Source: [Actinomadura] parvosata subsp. kistnae
GTDB lineage: Bacteria; Actinomycetota; Actinomycetes; Streptosporangiales; Streptosporangiaceae
Length of the DNA stretch: 64,000 bases
Direction: 5' to 3'
Assembly (NCBI RefSeq): GCF_900323885.1
Contig: NZ_OOHJ01000009.1
Coordinates: 42,981-106,980, forward strand
The notes beneath the pieces were generated by a model that saw nothing but the letters and a program-made list of their open reading frames with translations, had not been told where the DNA came from and did not search any database. Positions 56,558-64,000 of this stretch are shown here, in pieces; the first letter of the stretch is position 1, and every line of letters begins with the position of its first letter. The position numbers and the translations under genes were made by a program.

Positions 56558-56737
56558 TCAGGAGGAGAAGTGCATGACGACGGCCAGCCCGACGAAGTGC
56601 ATGAGCGCCACGGCGACGAGCAGCGAGACGAACACGAACTTGGCCGGGCCGTGCTCGAAGTGCTTGCCTTCCTTCAGCGGCGGCAGCTTGGCCTGGCGCT
56701 CGGCGATGCGCTCCTCCAGCGGCTTGCGGTGAAACAC
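56558..56737 (-). CDS. 59-aa single-helix membrane protein divergent from ohrR
   Basis: A small gene found by reading the minus strand: GTG 56737 after CTGGAGGAC, stop at 56558. The protein starts MFHRKPLEERIAERQAKLPP, continues LKEGKHFEHGPAKFVFVS and ends in one membrane helix (LLVAVALMHFVGLAVVMHFS). Charged amphipathic N-half, helix C-half, so a tail-anchored topology is likely. It has normal GC third positions and a proper ribosome site. It shares an AT-rich 90-bp promoter region with ohrR and is the candidate target where ohr would normally be. Confidence 0.65.
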   Translation of the reverse strand: MFHRKPLEERIAERQAKLPPLKEGKHFEHGPAKFVFVSLLVAVALMHFVGLAVVMHFSS

Positions 56738-56754
56738 GGGGATGTCCTCCAGCC

Positions 56755-56810
56755 GAACGTTTTGTTTTGTGTGCCAATGGTTTGTACACCAAGTAAGCTA
56801 CCAGACGACG
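56755..56810. promoter_or_regulatory. AT-rich divergent control region between the small membrane protein and ohrR
   Basis: AACGTTTTGTTTTGTGTGCC, then AATGGTTTGTACACCAAG: by far the most AT-rich stretch nearby, with TTGTGTGCCA and TGGTTTGTACACCAA as loosely symmetric elements. Expected to hold both promoters and the OhrR operator. Confidence 0.5.
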
Positions 56811-56826
56811 AAAGGGGTGCACACCG

Positions 56827-57279
56827 ATGGAGCCTGTGACAGAGACGACAGATCTGCTGGCGCTGGACCGGCAGGTGTGCTTCGCCCTCAGCGTCGCCTC
56901 GCGCAGCGTGATCGCCCTCTACCGCCCGCTGCTGCAGCCCATGGGCCTGACGCACCCGCAGTACCTGGCGATGCTCGCGCTCTGGGAGCGCGAGCCGCTG
57001 TCGGTCAAGGAGCTGGGGGAGCTGCTGCAGCTCGACCCCGGCACCATGTCGCCGCTGCTCAAGCGGCTGGAGGCGCTGGGCTACGTCCGGCGCGAGCGCA
57101 GCAGCAAGGACGAGCGGGCCCTGGCCGTGACTCTCACCCCGGAGGGGCGGGCGCTGCGGGCGCAGGCGGAGAAGATCCCGCCGGCCATCGTGGCCCGGCT
57201 CGGCATGAGCCTCGACGAGCTGCAGCGCCTGCACGAGTCGCTGACCCGGGTGATCGCCGCCGCCCGCGGCGCTCTGTGA
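56827..57279 (+). CDS. ohrR: Organic hydroperoxide-sensing repressor OhrR (MarR family)
   Basis: 150 aa. LLALDRQVCFALSVASRSVI places the redox-sensing Cys at residue 18, exactly as in the one-Cys OhrR group. LTHPQYLAMLALWEREPLSV, LGELLQLDPGTMSPLLKRLE and RRERSSKDERALAVTLTPEG complete the OhrR winged helix. No ohr peroxidase gene is next to it. Its stop overlaps the araC gene start (GTGA), and that gene overlaps a P450, so the regulator heads an unusual redox-regulated operon. Confidence 0.92.
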   Translation: MEPVTETTDLLALDRQVCFALSVASRSVIALYRPLLQPMGLTHPQYLAMLALWEREPLSVKELGELLQLDPGTMSPLLKRLEALGYVRRERSSKDERALAVTLTPEGRALRAQAEKIPPAIVARLGMSLDELQRLHESLTRVIAAARGAL

Positions 57280-58034
57280 ACAGCCGGACCGCACGGGTGA
57301 CCGCGTTGCCCGTGCCCGCCGACCTGGCCCACCTGGTGGCCGCGAGCTGGGTGCTGGCCGGCGGCGCGGTGCCGCGAGGCTTGCCGCACCCCGCCGTCGA
57401 TCTGCTGGTCATGCCCGATGGGGAGTGCCGGCTGGCCGGCCCGGAGACGCGGGTCCGGCAGGGGACGCTGCCCGGGGGCGGAGCGCTCGTCGGGCTGCGG
57501 TTGCGGCCGGGCACGGTGACCGGGCTGTTCGGGGTCGCGGCCGACGAGGTGCCGCTGGCCGGGGCGCCCCTCGATGCCGGGCGCCTGGACGGGCCGGTGG
57601 CCGAGCGGCCGGCCGGAGCGCTGGCCCTGGTACGGGCGCGTGCCGGGCGGTGCCAGGTCGACGAGCGGGTGCGGGCCGTGGTGGCGGCCATGCACGCGAG
57701 CCCGGGTACGCCGGTGCACCGGCATGCCGCCCGGGCCGGGCTGTCGGAGCGGCAGCTACGGCGGCGCTTCGGGGTGGCGGTCGGGCTGCGGCCCAAGGCG
57801 TACGTGCGGGTGGTCCGGCTGCACCACGCGCTCGCCGCCGCGCGCGCCGCGATGGCCAGGGGCGAGCGCCCGGACTGGGCGGCCATCGCCGTCCGCAGCG
57901 GCTGCTACGACCAGTCCCACCTGCTCGCCGAGTTCCGGCACGCGGTCGGGGCGCCGCCGGCCACGCTGCTGCCGGACGTCCGTTTTCTCCAAGCCCCGCC
58001 GGGCCGGGGTCAACACACTCGAAGGCATGAGTGA
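57276..58034 (+). CDS. AraC-family transcriptional regulator
   Basis: 252 aa, GTG 57276 overlapping the ohrR stop. The N-terminal beta-rich part (LAHLVAASWVLAGGAVPRGL, HPAVDLLVMPDGECRLAGPE) resembles the DUF6597 sensor module. The C-terminal double HTH has VHRHAARAGLSERQLRRRFG, LRPKAYVRVVRLHHALAAAR and SGCYDQSHLLAEFRHAVGAP. The gene overlaps the following P450 by 8 nt, so the pair is translationally coupled and the P450 may be its target. Confidence 0.9.
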   Translation: MNSRTARVTALPVPADLAHLVAASWVLAGGAVPRGLPHPAVDLLVMPDGECRLAGPETRVRQGTLPGGGALVGLRLRPGTVTGLFGVAADEVPLAGAPLDAGRLDGPVAERPAGALALVRARAGRCQVDERVRAVVAAMHASPGTPVHRHAARAGLSERQLRRRFGVAVGLRPKAYVRVVRLHHALAAARAAMARGERPDWAAIAVRSGCYDQSHLLAEFRHAVGAPPATLLPDVRFLQAPPGRGQHTRRHE

Positions 58035-59196
58035 TGATGTCGTCGAGGAGATCTTCGGCTGGTACCGGGAGACCGCACGCGACGGTCTCGCCGGCGACGG
58101 GGTGCGGTTCGCCGAGCCGGTCGGCGCCTGGGTGGTGCACGGCTACGCCGAGGTGAAGCAGGTGCTCACCGACTACGCGGCGTTCTCCTCCGACGAGCGG
58201 CGCCACAGCGCGCGACCCGTGCCGCACCGGGACAATCCGGTGCTCGGCAGCTTGTCCGCGATCGACCCGCCCCGGCACCACCTGCTGCGCCGGCTGGTCA
58301 GCCGGGCCTTCACGCCCCGCGCGATCCAGGCCCTCCTCCCCTCGATCACCGACACCGTGCGCACGCAACTGGCCGGCGTGCGCGGTGAGCTGGACGTGAT
58401 CGGCCGGCTCGGCTACCCGTTGCCGGTGCGCACCATCGCCACGCTGCTCGGCGTCGAAGCCGACCGGCAACCGGACTTCGTGCGCTGGAGCGAGGCGATA
58501 ACGTCCTTCGCCGGCTCGTTCGCCGAGGACCCGGTGCGCCAGGACGCGTTCCGCGCCGCACATGCCGAACTGGCCGCGTACCTGCGGGAGGTGTTCGCCG
58601 AGCACCGCGCCCGGCCCCGAGGCGACGTGATCGACACCCTGCTGGCCGCCGAGCCGGACGGCGGCCGGCTCTCCGACGAGGAGCTGCTCGACTTCTGCAC
58701 GCTGCTGCTCATCAACGGCCACGAGACCACCAAGACCCTGCTGGCCAACGTCGTGCTCTGCCTGGCGGCCCACCCCGACGCACTGGCCCGGCTCCGCGCC
58801 GAGCCTGAGCTGGTGCCCCATGCCATCGAGGAGGTGCTGCGCTTCCTGCCCCCGGCCGGTGGCACCGACCGCTTCACCACCGGCCCGGCACGCATCGCCG
58901 GGCACACCGTCGAGCCCGGCCGGCGAGTGATCGCCATGATGCTCTCGGCCAACCGCGACCCCCGGGTGTTCGCCGAGCCGGAGGAGTTCCGGCCGGACCG
59001 GACACCCAACGAGCACCTGTCCTTCGGCCACGGCGTGCACTTCTGCCTCGGCGTGCACCTGGTCAGGCACGAGGTCGCGATCGCGGTTCACGCGCTGCTG
59101 CGCCGCTTCCCCGGCCCGTGGTCGGTGGGCCGGATCGCGATCGAGCGCACCCCTGTCGGCATCGACGTGCTCGATCTGACGCTGGCCGGCTCGTAG
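58027..59196 (+). CDS. Cytochrome P450
   Basis: 389 aa. The heme loop FGHGVHFCLGVHLVRHE carries the Cys ligand near residue 341. I-helix LLLINGHETTKTLLANV provides the acid-Thr pair for oxygen activation. EEVLRF is the ExxR motif. N-terminal SAIDPPRHHLLRRLVSRAFT is typical of soluble bacterial CYPs. Substrate unknown; there is no adjoining ferredoxin gene. Cotranscribed with ohrR and araC by overlap, suggesting peroxide- or xenobiotic-linked expression. Confidence 0.93.
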   Translation: MSDDVVEEIFGWYRETARDGLAGDGVRFAEPVGAWVVHGYAEVKQVLTDYAAFSSDERRHSARPVPHRDNPVLGSLSAIDPPRHHLLRRLVSRAFTPRAIQALLPSITDTVRTQLAGVRGELDVIGRLGYPLPVRTIATLLGVEADRQPDFVRWSEAITSFAGSFAEDPVRQDAFRAAHAELAAYLREVFAEHRARPRGDVIDTLLAAEPDGGRLSDEELLDFCTLLLINGHETTKTLLANVVLCLAAHPDALARLRAEPELVPHAIEEVLRFLPPAGGTDRFTTGPARIAGHTVEPGRRVIAMMLSANRDPRVFAEPEEFRPDRTPNEHLSFGHGVHFCLGVHLVRHEVAIAVHALLRRFPGPWSVGRIAIERTPVGIDVLDLTLAGS

Positions 59197-59204
59197 GGAC
59201 ACCC

Positions 59205-59264
59205 TTGCAGGGCGGGAGCGGCCGCCTTATAGTCATCGACATGACTACTCATGGGGATGACTAG
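59205..59264 (+). promoter_or_regulatory. Promoter and PadR operator of the padR-SGNH operon
   Basis: TTGCAG (59205-59210), 17-nt spacer, TATAGT (59228-59233). The dyad TAGTCAT-CGAC-ATGACTA (59230-59247) overlaps the -10 box, and a third half-site GATGACTAG lies at 59256-59264. Repressor binding would occlude the promoter. Confidence 0.7.
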
Positions 59265-59835
59265 TAGGATGGCGCTCCGGCACGCCGTACTGGCGGCACT
59301 GCTCGACGGCGAGTACAGCGGCTACCAGCTCACCAAGATCTTCGACGTCGGCGTCTCCAACTTCTGGTACGCCGCCCCCCAGCAGCTCTACGCCGAGCTG
59401 GCCAAACTGGAGGCCGACGGCCTGGTGGCGGGGCGCGAGGTGGTCCAGCGCGGCCGCCCCAACAAGCGCCTCTTCAAGGTTACCGACGCCGGGCTGGAGG
59501 AGCTGGCCGCCTTCGCCGCCACCCCGGCCAAGCCCCTGCTGCTGCGCGACGACCTCGCCGTCAAGGTGCACGCCGCCGACCTGGTCGACCCGGCCCCGCT
59601 GATCGCGCAGCTACGGGAGCGGGCGCAGGAGGCCGCGGCCAAGCTGGCCCTGTTCGAGCAGACCCTGCGGCGCCTGCGCGGCGACCTCGGCGAGGAGGAG
59701 TTCCTGCGCGAGGGCGAGCGGATCGGGCCGTACCTGTCCTGCCTGGCCGGTTGCCGGCTGGAGCGGGAGATGCGCGACTGGTGCCAGGAGACCGCGCGGA
59801 CGCTGGAGGAACGCGCGGGCAGGAGGGTGTCATGA
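59251..59835 (+). CDS. PadR-family transcriptional regulator
   Basis: 194 aa from ATG 59251; ATGs at 59257 and 59269 are alternatives, the last giving the family-typical MALRHAVLAALLDGEYSGYQ. Winged helix: LTKIFDVGVSNFWYAAPQQL, LAKLEADGLVAGREVVQRGR, KRLFKVTDAGLEELAAF. The C-terminal coiled helix (LRERAQEAAAKLALFEQTLR) is the PadR dimerisation arm (Vir_act_alpha_C). Overlaps the SGNH gene by 4 nt and is probably autoregulated through TAGTCAT dyads. Confidence 0.92.
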   Translation: MGMTSRMALRHAVLAALLDGEYSGYQLTKIFDVGVSNFWYAAPQQLYAELAKLEADGLVAGREVVQRGRPNKRLFKVTDAGLEELAAFAATPAKPLLLRDDLAVKVHAADLVDPAPLIAQLRERAQEAAAKLALFEQTLRRLRGDLGEEEFLREGERIGPYLSCLAGCRLEREMRDWCQETARTLEERAGRRVS

Positions 59836-60596
59836 CGTACACGCGTTACGTCGCGCTGGGCGACAGCCAGACCGAAGGGCTCGGCGACGGCGACGACGTC
59901 GTGGGCCACCGGGGCTGGGCCGACCGGCTCGCCGAGCACCTGGCCGCCGCCAACCCCGGCCTGCTGTACGCCAACCTCGCCGTGCGCGGCCGGACGGCGG
60001 CACGCATCCGCGACGAGCAACTGGGGGCGGCGCTGGAGCTGCGGCCCGACCTGGCCACCGTCATGGCGGGCATGAACGACGTCATCCGCCCCGGGTTCGA
60101 CGCGGCGCGGGTGGCCGGGGTGCTGGAGGAGATGTTCGAGGCGCTGACGGGCGCGGGCGCCCAGGTGGTGACCGTGACGTTCCCCGACATCGGCAGGATC
60201 GCGCCGCTGGCCCGGCCGCTGGTGCCGCGCGTGCTCGACTTCAACGAACGCGTCAGGAAGGCCGCGGCCCGGCACGGGGTGACGCTCGTGGACACGTACC
60301 CGCTGGAGTACGTGACCGACGCCCGCATGTGGAGCGTGGACCGGCTGCACGCCAGCCCGATGGGGCACGCCAGGTTCGCGGCCGGCGTCGCGCACGCGCT
60401 CGGGCTGCCCGGCAGCGACGACACATGGATGGCGCCGCTGCCCGCGCTGCCCCCGCCCGGCGTCTGGCGGGCCGCGGTGGCCGAGGCGCGCTGGCTGGCG
60501 ACGTTCGCGGGGCCGTGGATCGGCCGGCGGCTGCGCGGGCGCTCCTCCGGCGACGGGCGGGCGGCCAAGCGCCCGTCGCTCACTCCCGTCGCATGA
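59832..60596 (+). CDS. SGNH/GDSL hydrolase
   Basis: 254 aa, ATG 59832 five nt after AGGAGGG and overlapping the padR stop. Block I RYVALGDSQTEGLGDGD (Ser nucleophile), block II ANLAVRGRTAARI, block III MAGMNDVIRP with the Asn, and C-terminal DRLHASPMGHARFA with the Asp-His pair. All catalytic elements are present. No signal peptide. A lipase/esterase or acyl-carbohydrate deacetylase; PadR control suggests induction by a small phenolic or lipid. Confidence 0.92.
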   Translation: MTYTRYVALGDSQTEGLGDGDDVVGHRGWADRLAEHLAAANPGLLYANLAVRGRTAARIRDEQLGAALELRPDLATVMAGMNDVIRPGFDAARVAGVLEEMFEALTGAGAQVVTVTFPDIGRIAPLARPLVPRVLDFNERVRKAAARHGVTLVDTYPLEYVTDARMWSVDRLHASPMGHARFAAGVAHALGLPGSDDTWMAPLPALPPPGVWRAAVAEARWLATFAGPWIGRRLRGRSSGDGRAAKRPSLTPVA

Positions 60597-60633
60597 GATC
60601 ATGGGGGGCTTCCCGAGACTGCTTCGAGGTGAG

Positions 60634-60760
60634 ATGAGCGCCGTCACGTACGCCGAGCCGCCCGGGCCCCGTCCCGAGATCCCGCCGGCCGGCGGGGACG
60701 TCACCGAGGGGGCCGTCCGCATCGGCGACACGGCCCGCCGCCGGCTCGGCCCGACGCGCC
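60634..60760 (+). pseudogene. Remnant of an aminoglycoside-phosphotransferase-like gene
   Basis: From ATG 60634 the frame reads MSAVTYAEPPGPRPEIPPAG, GDVTEGAVRIGDTARRRLGP, which looks like the start of the actinomycete phosphotransferase (APH-like) family (...GDVTEGVVRVGDTVRRP). After about 45 codons similarity stops in all three frames and no kinase motifs follow. It is a 5' fragment left by deletion. Family recognition rests on a short N-terminal match. Confidence 0.45.
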
Positions 60761-60849
60761 GCTGCGGGAGGCGGGCGCGAACGGCCCGCCGCCGCCCTCG
60801 ACGCGGCCCTGACCGCGCCGTGACGGCGCCGGCACCGGCGCGGTGGCCC

Positions 60850-60964
60850 ATGACCGGGCGCCTACGGGTGTGGCGAGGCGGCCCATGACGGCCGGACGCC
60901 TGCGCATGTGGGGAGGCGGCCGATGACGACCGGACGTCTGCGGATCACCGAGACCGAGGTCGAC
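60850..60964 (+). repeat. Triplicated ribosome-site/start-codon module ahead of a STAS gene
   Basis: Three copies of a 35-38-nt segment (60850-60884, 60885-60922, 60923 onward) each carry GGCGAGGCGG/GGGGAGGCGG and ATGAC...CGGACGCCTGCG. Copies one and two encode MTGRLRVWRGGP and MTAGRLRMWGGGR, each ending in a TGA that overlaps the next ATG. Copy three opens the STAS gene (MTTGRLRITE). Confidence 0.85.
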
Positions 60965-61270
60965 TCCCGCGTCAGCGTGGTCACCGTCGGCGGTGACCTC
61001 GACATGGACACCTGCCACCTGCTGCAGGCCGCGCTCGCGCGGGCGCGGCCCCGGGTCGCGATCGACCTGGCCGCGCTGACCTCGGCCGACTCGTACGGGC
61101 TGACCGTCCTGCTGGCGACGCACCGGCACGCCCAGGCGGCGGGCGGCCGGGCGCTGGTGTGCGGGACAGGAGACCTGATGCGGGCGCTGTTCCGGCAGCG
61201 CGGCCTCGATCGCGTCCTGGAGCTGCGGGCCACGCTGGAGGAGGCCGTCGCCGAGCTGCGCGCGCTCTGA
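60923..61270 (+). CDS. STAS-domain anti-sigma-factor antagonist
   Basis: 115 aa, ATG 60923 after GGGAGGCGG. Beta strand RVSVVTVGGDLDMDTCHLLQ, helix AALARARPRVAIDLAALTSA, phospho-loop TSADSYGLTVLLATHRHAQA and C-terminal GLDRVLELRATLEEAVAEL follow the SpoIIAA/RsbV fold. A serine in the ADSYG loop is the expected phosphorylation site of a partner-switching kinase. No anti-sigma kinase is adjacent. Confidence 0.85.
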   Translation: MTTGRLRITETEVDSRVSVVTVGGDLDMDTCHLLQAALARARPRVAIDLAALTSADSYGLTVLLATHRHAQAAGGRALVCGTGDLMRALFRQRGLDRVLELRATLEEAVAELRAL

Positions 61271-61303
61271 CCTGCGGGACGCCGGAGTGGCCCGCCGCGT
61301 TGA

Positions 61304-62020
<717 letters not shown>

Positions 62021-62067
62021 TCCCCGCGTCTCCGGGCCGGCGCGTGGCCCTGTGACGCTCCGCCTCG

Positions 62068-62104
62068 CACGATCCGGCGCGCCCCTCCTACAGGCGGGAT
62101 CGTG
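62068..62104. terminator. Hairpin between aquaporin and TP-repeat genes
   Basis: CACGATCC (62068-62075) pairs with GGATCGTG (62097-62104) around a 21-nt GC-rich interior. It lies between convergent stops at 62020 and 62106 and may serve both. Confidence 0.5.
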
Positions 62105-62105
62105 A

Positions 62106-62998
62106 TCAGGAGGCCGGCGTGTCCGTGGGCGTCTCCGTGGGTGTCGCGGTGGGCGTCTCCGTAGGCGTGTCCGTGGGGGTTTCGGTCGGCGTTTCGGTCG
62201 GAGTCTCCGTGGGTGTCTCCGTGGGCGTCTCGGTCGGGGGCTCCGGGTGGGGTCGGTCGGCAGTGGGGTGACCGTCTGGGTCGGGGTGGGACATGGCGTC
62301 GGGGTCTGCCAGTTCGGGACGATCGCCCACCACTGCTTGGCGCGCTTCCACCCGTTCTTGCCCTGCGGGTACAGCCGGGCGGGCTGCGACAGGTCGAGGA
62401 GGTAGGCCGCCGTGGCGGTCTGGCCGTCGGTGGCAGCGGGAGTGGGGGTGGTGGCCTCAGGAACGGCGGTGGCGGTGGCCGTGCTGGTGGCGGTCCCGCC
62501 GGCGGTGCTGGTGGCGATCACCGACACCCAGTCGTCCTGCTCGATTCCGCTGTCCTCGCCGTCGCGCCCCCGAACGCTGGGCTGGCGGGTGGACTCGTCG
62601 ATGGTGTACGTCCGCTCGAACCCGTCCTGGCTGCGTACGGTGATGGAGCCGTCGGACAGGGCGGTCACCTGGCCGGTCTGGGTGAGCAGCGTGACGGTGC
62701 CGCATCCGTCCTTGGTGGCCACCGCGAACTCGCCGTGCATCGCTCCGACGAACCCCCACGGGTTGATGGGCGGCAGCTCGGCCGGGGTGGGTGACGTGGT
62801 CGGGGCCGGGGTTTCGGCCGGTGGTTCGGTCGGGGTGGGGGTCTCGGTGGCCGGCGGCACCGGTGTCAGGGTGGCGGCGGAGGCCGAGACGGTCACCGCG
62901 AGGCCGCCGGTGGCGACGATCGCGATGGTGGCGAGCTTGAGCAGCCGCCGGTGGCGGGGACGTTCCTCGTGCGGTCGGCCGGAAGTCATGGGCGTCAC
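62106..62998 (-). CDS. Exported protein with DUF5666-like domain and Thr-Pro repeat tail (frameshifted)
   Basis: About 297 aa when corrected. GTG 62998 after GAGAGGA. A membrane/signal helix LLKLATIAIVATGGLAVTVS is followed by a TPTPTEPPAETPAP linker. A beta domain, MHGEFAVATKDGCGTVTLLT, TALSDGSITVRSQDGFERTY, resembles DUF5666. After NGWKRAKQWWAIVPNWQ comes a PTETPTETPTE tail of ten or more repeats to the end. The tail is out of frame: one C added in the run at 62245-62247 restores TDPTPEPPTETPTE. A cell-surface protein with a stalk-like region is likely. Confidence 0.78.
62112..62240. repeat. Degenerate 12-bp tandem repeat encoding PTET units
   Basis: Plus-strand units related to GTGGGCGTCTCC/GTCGGAGTCTCC repeat through the stretch and encode PTET/PTDT/PTAT on the minus strand. 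Confidence 0.8.
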
Positions 62999-63294
62999 CT
63001 GATCCTCTCGGGGTCCCTGGGGTCCTCGCGGTCAGCTGCCTGCCGTTCGCGCGCACGGCGAAGCACCGCCGTGGCGGGTGAACGAGGGCTGACTGGCGTC
63101 GTCGGTCGAAGGCGAACAGGTCGGACTACGACGCCGGCACCGCCGCGCGGCCGGCGCGGGTGCTCGGCGCGAACGCTGGCTCTGGTTGGACGTGGGACAC
63201 ACTCGGCCGGTTCCCACCGTTTTAAGAGCAGTCGTCCGGTTAGCGGCTTCAAGAGCAGTCGTCCGGTTAGCGGCGTTCGGCGAGGGACGCGCGG
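62999..63294. other. 296-bp spacer with a 27-bp direct repeat
   Basis: No convincing gene. A 24-nt sequence beginning AAGAGCAGTCGTCCGGTTAG occurs exactly at 63224-63247 and 63251-63274 (27-bp period). A variant of its 3' end (GGTCAGCGGCGTTCGG) overlaps the stop of the following minus-strand STAS gene. A weak stem CACGGCG/CGCCGTG lies at 63054-63073. Confidence 0.6.
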
Positions 63295-63648
63295 TCAGCG
63301 GCGTTCGGCGGGCTCCAGCTTCGGCAGCTGCTCGGTGGACTCGCACAGCAGCAGCCGCCCGCCCCTGGCGAGGACCGGCAGGCACAGGCGCGCGGCGTGC
63401 GGCCGGGGGCTGACGACGGCGAACAGGTGGCCGCGCTCGTGCGCGCGGCGGGCCGCCCCGAGCAGGACGCTCATCCAGCGGGTGCCGGTCAGCCGGCAGC
63501 CGGTCAGGTCGACGGCCACGCGCGGGCGGGTGTCGACGGCGGTGTCGAGCTGGGCTCGCAGGGCCGGCACCCGCCGGTCGTCGACCGTGCCGGCGACGCG
63601 CAGGACACTCCAGTGGCCGTGTGTCAGCAGGCTCGAGATGTAAGCCAT
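63295..63648 (-). CDS. STAS-domain protein
   Basis: 117 aa. WSVLRVAGTVDDRRVPALRA, VDTRPRVAVDLTGCRLTGTR, WMSVLLGAARRAHERGHLFA and HAARLCLPVLARGGRLLLCE outline the anti-sigma-antagonist fold. The usual phospho-serine region reads CRLTGTRWMSV, so Thr or a downstream Ser might be used, or the domain may be non-phosphorylated. Second STAS gene within 3 kb. Confidence 0.75.
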   Translation of the reverse strand: MAYISSLLTHGHWSVLRVAGTVDDRRVPALRAQLDTAVDTRPRVAVDLTGCRLTGTRWMSVLLGAARRAHERGHLFAVVSPRPHAARLCLPVLARGGRLLLCESTEQLPKLEPAERR

Positions 63649-63744
63649 GGCTCACTCACCTCACCTGTGCAGGTGGTCGGTCGCGGCCACGCCTCCGGAC
63701 CTTTCCTGACGCGAACACTACCCCTTTGCCTGCGGGCTAGCGGA

Positions 63745-64000
63745 TCACCGGTGCAGTGCCTGGGCCGGCGGCCCGGCGAGCTCGGCCAGGGCGCGGCGCA
63801 GGCCCGCGGGTCGGTCCCGGCCCAGCCGACGTACCCGTCGGGACGCACGAGCACGAGAGGGGCGGCGAACCCGGCGGAGGCGGCCACGCGGACGCGGTCG
63901 TCCCAGCCGGTGACGTCGGCGTCGCCTAGCAGGACGAAGCGGCCGCCGCGCAGCGCCTCGTACAGCCGGCCGCCGCCGGCGAGCGGGACGTCGGCGGCGC
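63745..64000 (-). CDS. FAD-dependent aromatic monooxygenase, C-terminal part (partial, frameshifted)
   Basis: Only the 3' end is in the window. RLYEALRGGRFVLLGDADVT, then VRVAASAGFAAPLVLVRPDG and YVGWAGTDPR match the C-terminal thioredoxin-like domain of PheA/TfdB/Rox-type flavin hydroxylases (LVRPDGYVAWR signature). After GTDPR the frame breaks at CCC 63803-63805; one added base gives GLRRALAELAGPPAQALHR and a normal stop at 63745. Substrate unknown. Confidence 0.75.
   Translation of the reverse strand, partial: RRRRPARRRRPAVRGAARRPLRPARRRRRHRLGRPRPRGRLRRVRRPSRARASRRVRRLGRDRPAGLRRALAELAGPPAQALHR

Overview
The window is very GC-rich with strong G/C preference at third codon positions. It carries an AfsR/SARP-type regulator, a SigE-family sigma factor, DUF574 and O-methyltransferases, an MmyB-like XRE regulator, many LacI/TetR/AraC/PadR/MarR regulators, and GTG starts with 4-nt stop/start overlaps. 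This points to a filamentous actinomycete, probably Streptosporangiaceae (Nonomuraea-like). That placement is inferred from gene content, not from a marker gene. About 59 genes are supported. No rRNA, tRNA, CRISPR array, insertion sequence or prophage was seen.

Region by region. 1-5.1 kb (minus): a galactofuranose-type ABC importer (ytfQ-ytfR-ytfT-yjfF order) with a LacI regulator upstream. 5.2-9.6 kb: a second LacI regulator, divergent from a CUT1 sugar importer (binding protein plus two permeases, no ATPase). 9.6-14.7 kb: sulfotransferase, XRE regulator divergent from an alpha/beta hydrolase, MBL-fold hydrolase, a nonsense-interrupted I36-like inhibitor, a lipoprotein. 14.6-21.1 kb: an 1166-aa SARP/LuxR-like regulator divergent from a secreted-type SGNH hydrolase, then an exported twin-SUKH protein. 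21.2-27.3 kb: VOC protein, F420/PPOX-DsbA-like operon, a catalytically degenerate tyrosine recombinase, SigE-family sigma factor with its membrane partner, aldo/keto reductase under a MerR-type promoter. 27.5-32 kb: AraC regulator, LacI-GH42 beta-galactosidase operon. 32-41.7 kb: DUF1835 protein, LAS-type peptidase, TIM-barrel protein divergent from TetR across a 20-bp palindrome, class V aminotransferase, membrane protein, two methyltransferases. 41.8-47.7 kb: LysR regulator divergent from dnaE-DUF6300, TetR-tautomerase. 47.8-54.2 kb: nSTAND1/WD40 giant, MFS exporter, DUF6010 protein, I36-like protein. 54.4-64 kb: HTH-TM-CBM protein, methyltransferase, 59-aa membrane protein divergent from ohrR-araC-P450, PadR-SGNH operon, two STAS proteins, aquaporin, TP-repeat protein, partial flavin monooxygenase.

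Sugar acquisition is the main theme: two ABC importers, GH42, three LacI regulators with palindromic operators, and a membrane HTH protein with a carbohydrate-binding ectodomain. A second theme is regulation written in short symmetric DNA, with many perfect or near-perfect operators between divergent genes or overlapping promoters.

Quality caveat: at least seven genes need one extra G or C in a short G/C run to be intact (near 448, 4669, 25640, 51289, 53468, 62246, 63804), and two more starts (near 7825 and 47820) could be explained the same way. All are apparent one-base losses, so homopolymer error in the assembly is more likely than gene decay. The clearest novel-looking signals are a tandemly triplicated translation-start module ahead of a STAS gene, a shared inverted repeat linking the LysR regulator to the MFS exporter, and an OhrR regulator facing a 59-aa membrane protein instead of ohr.
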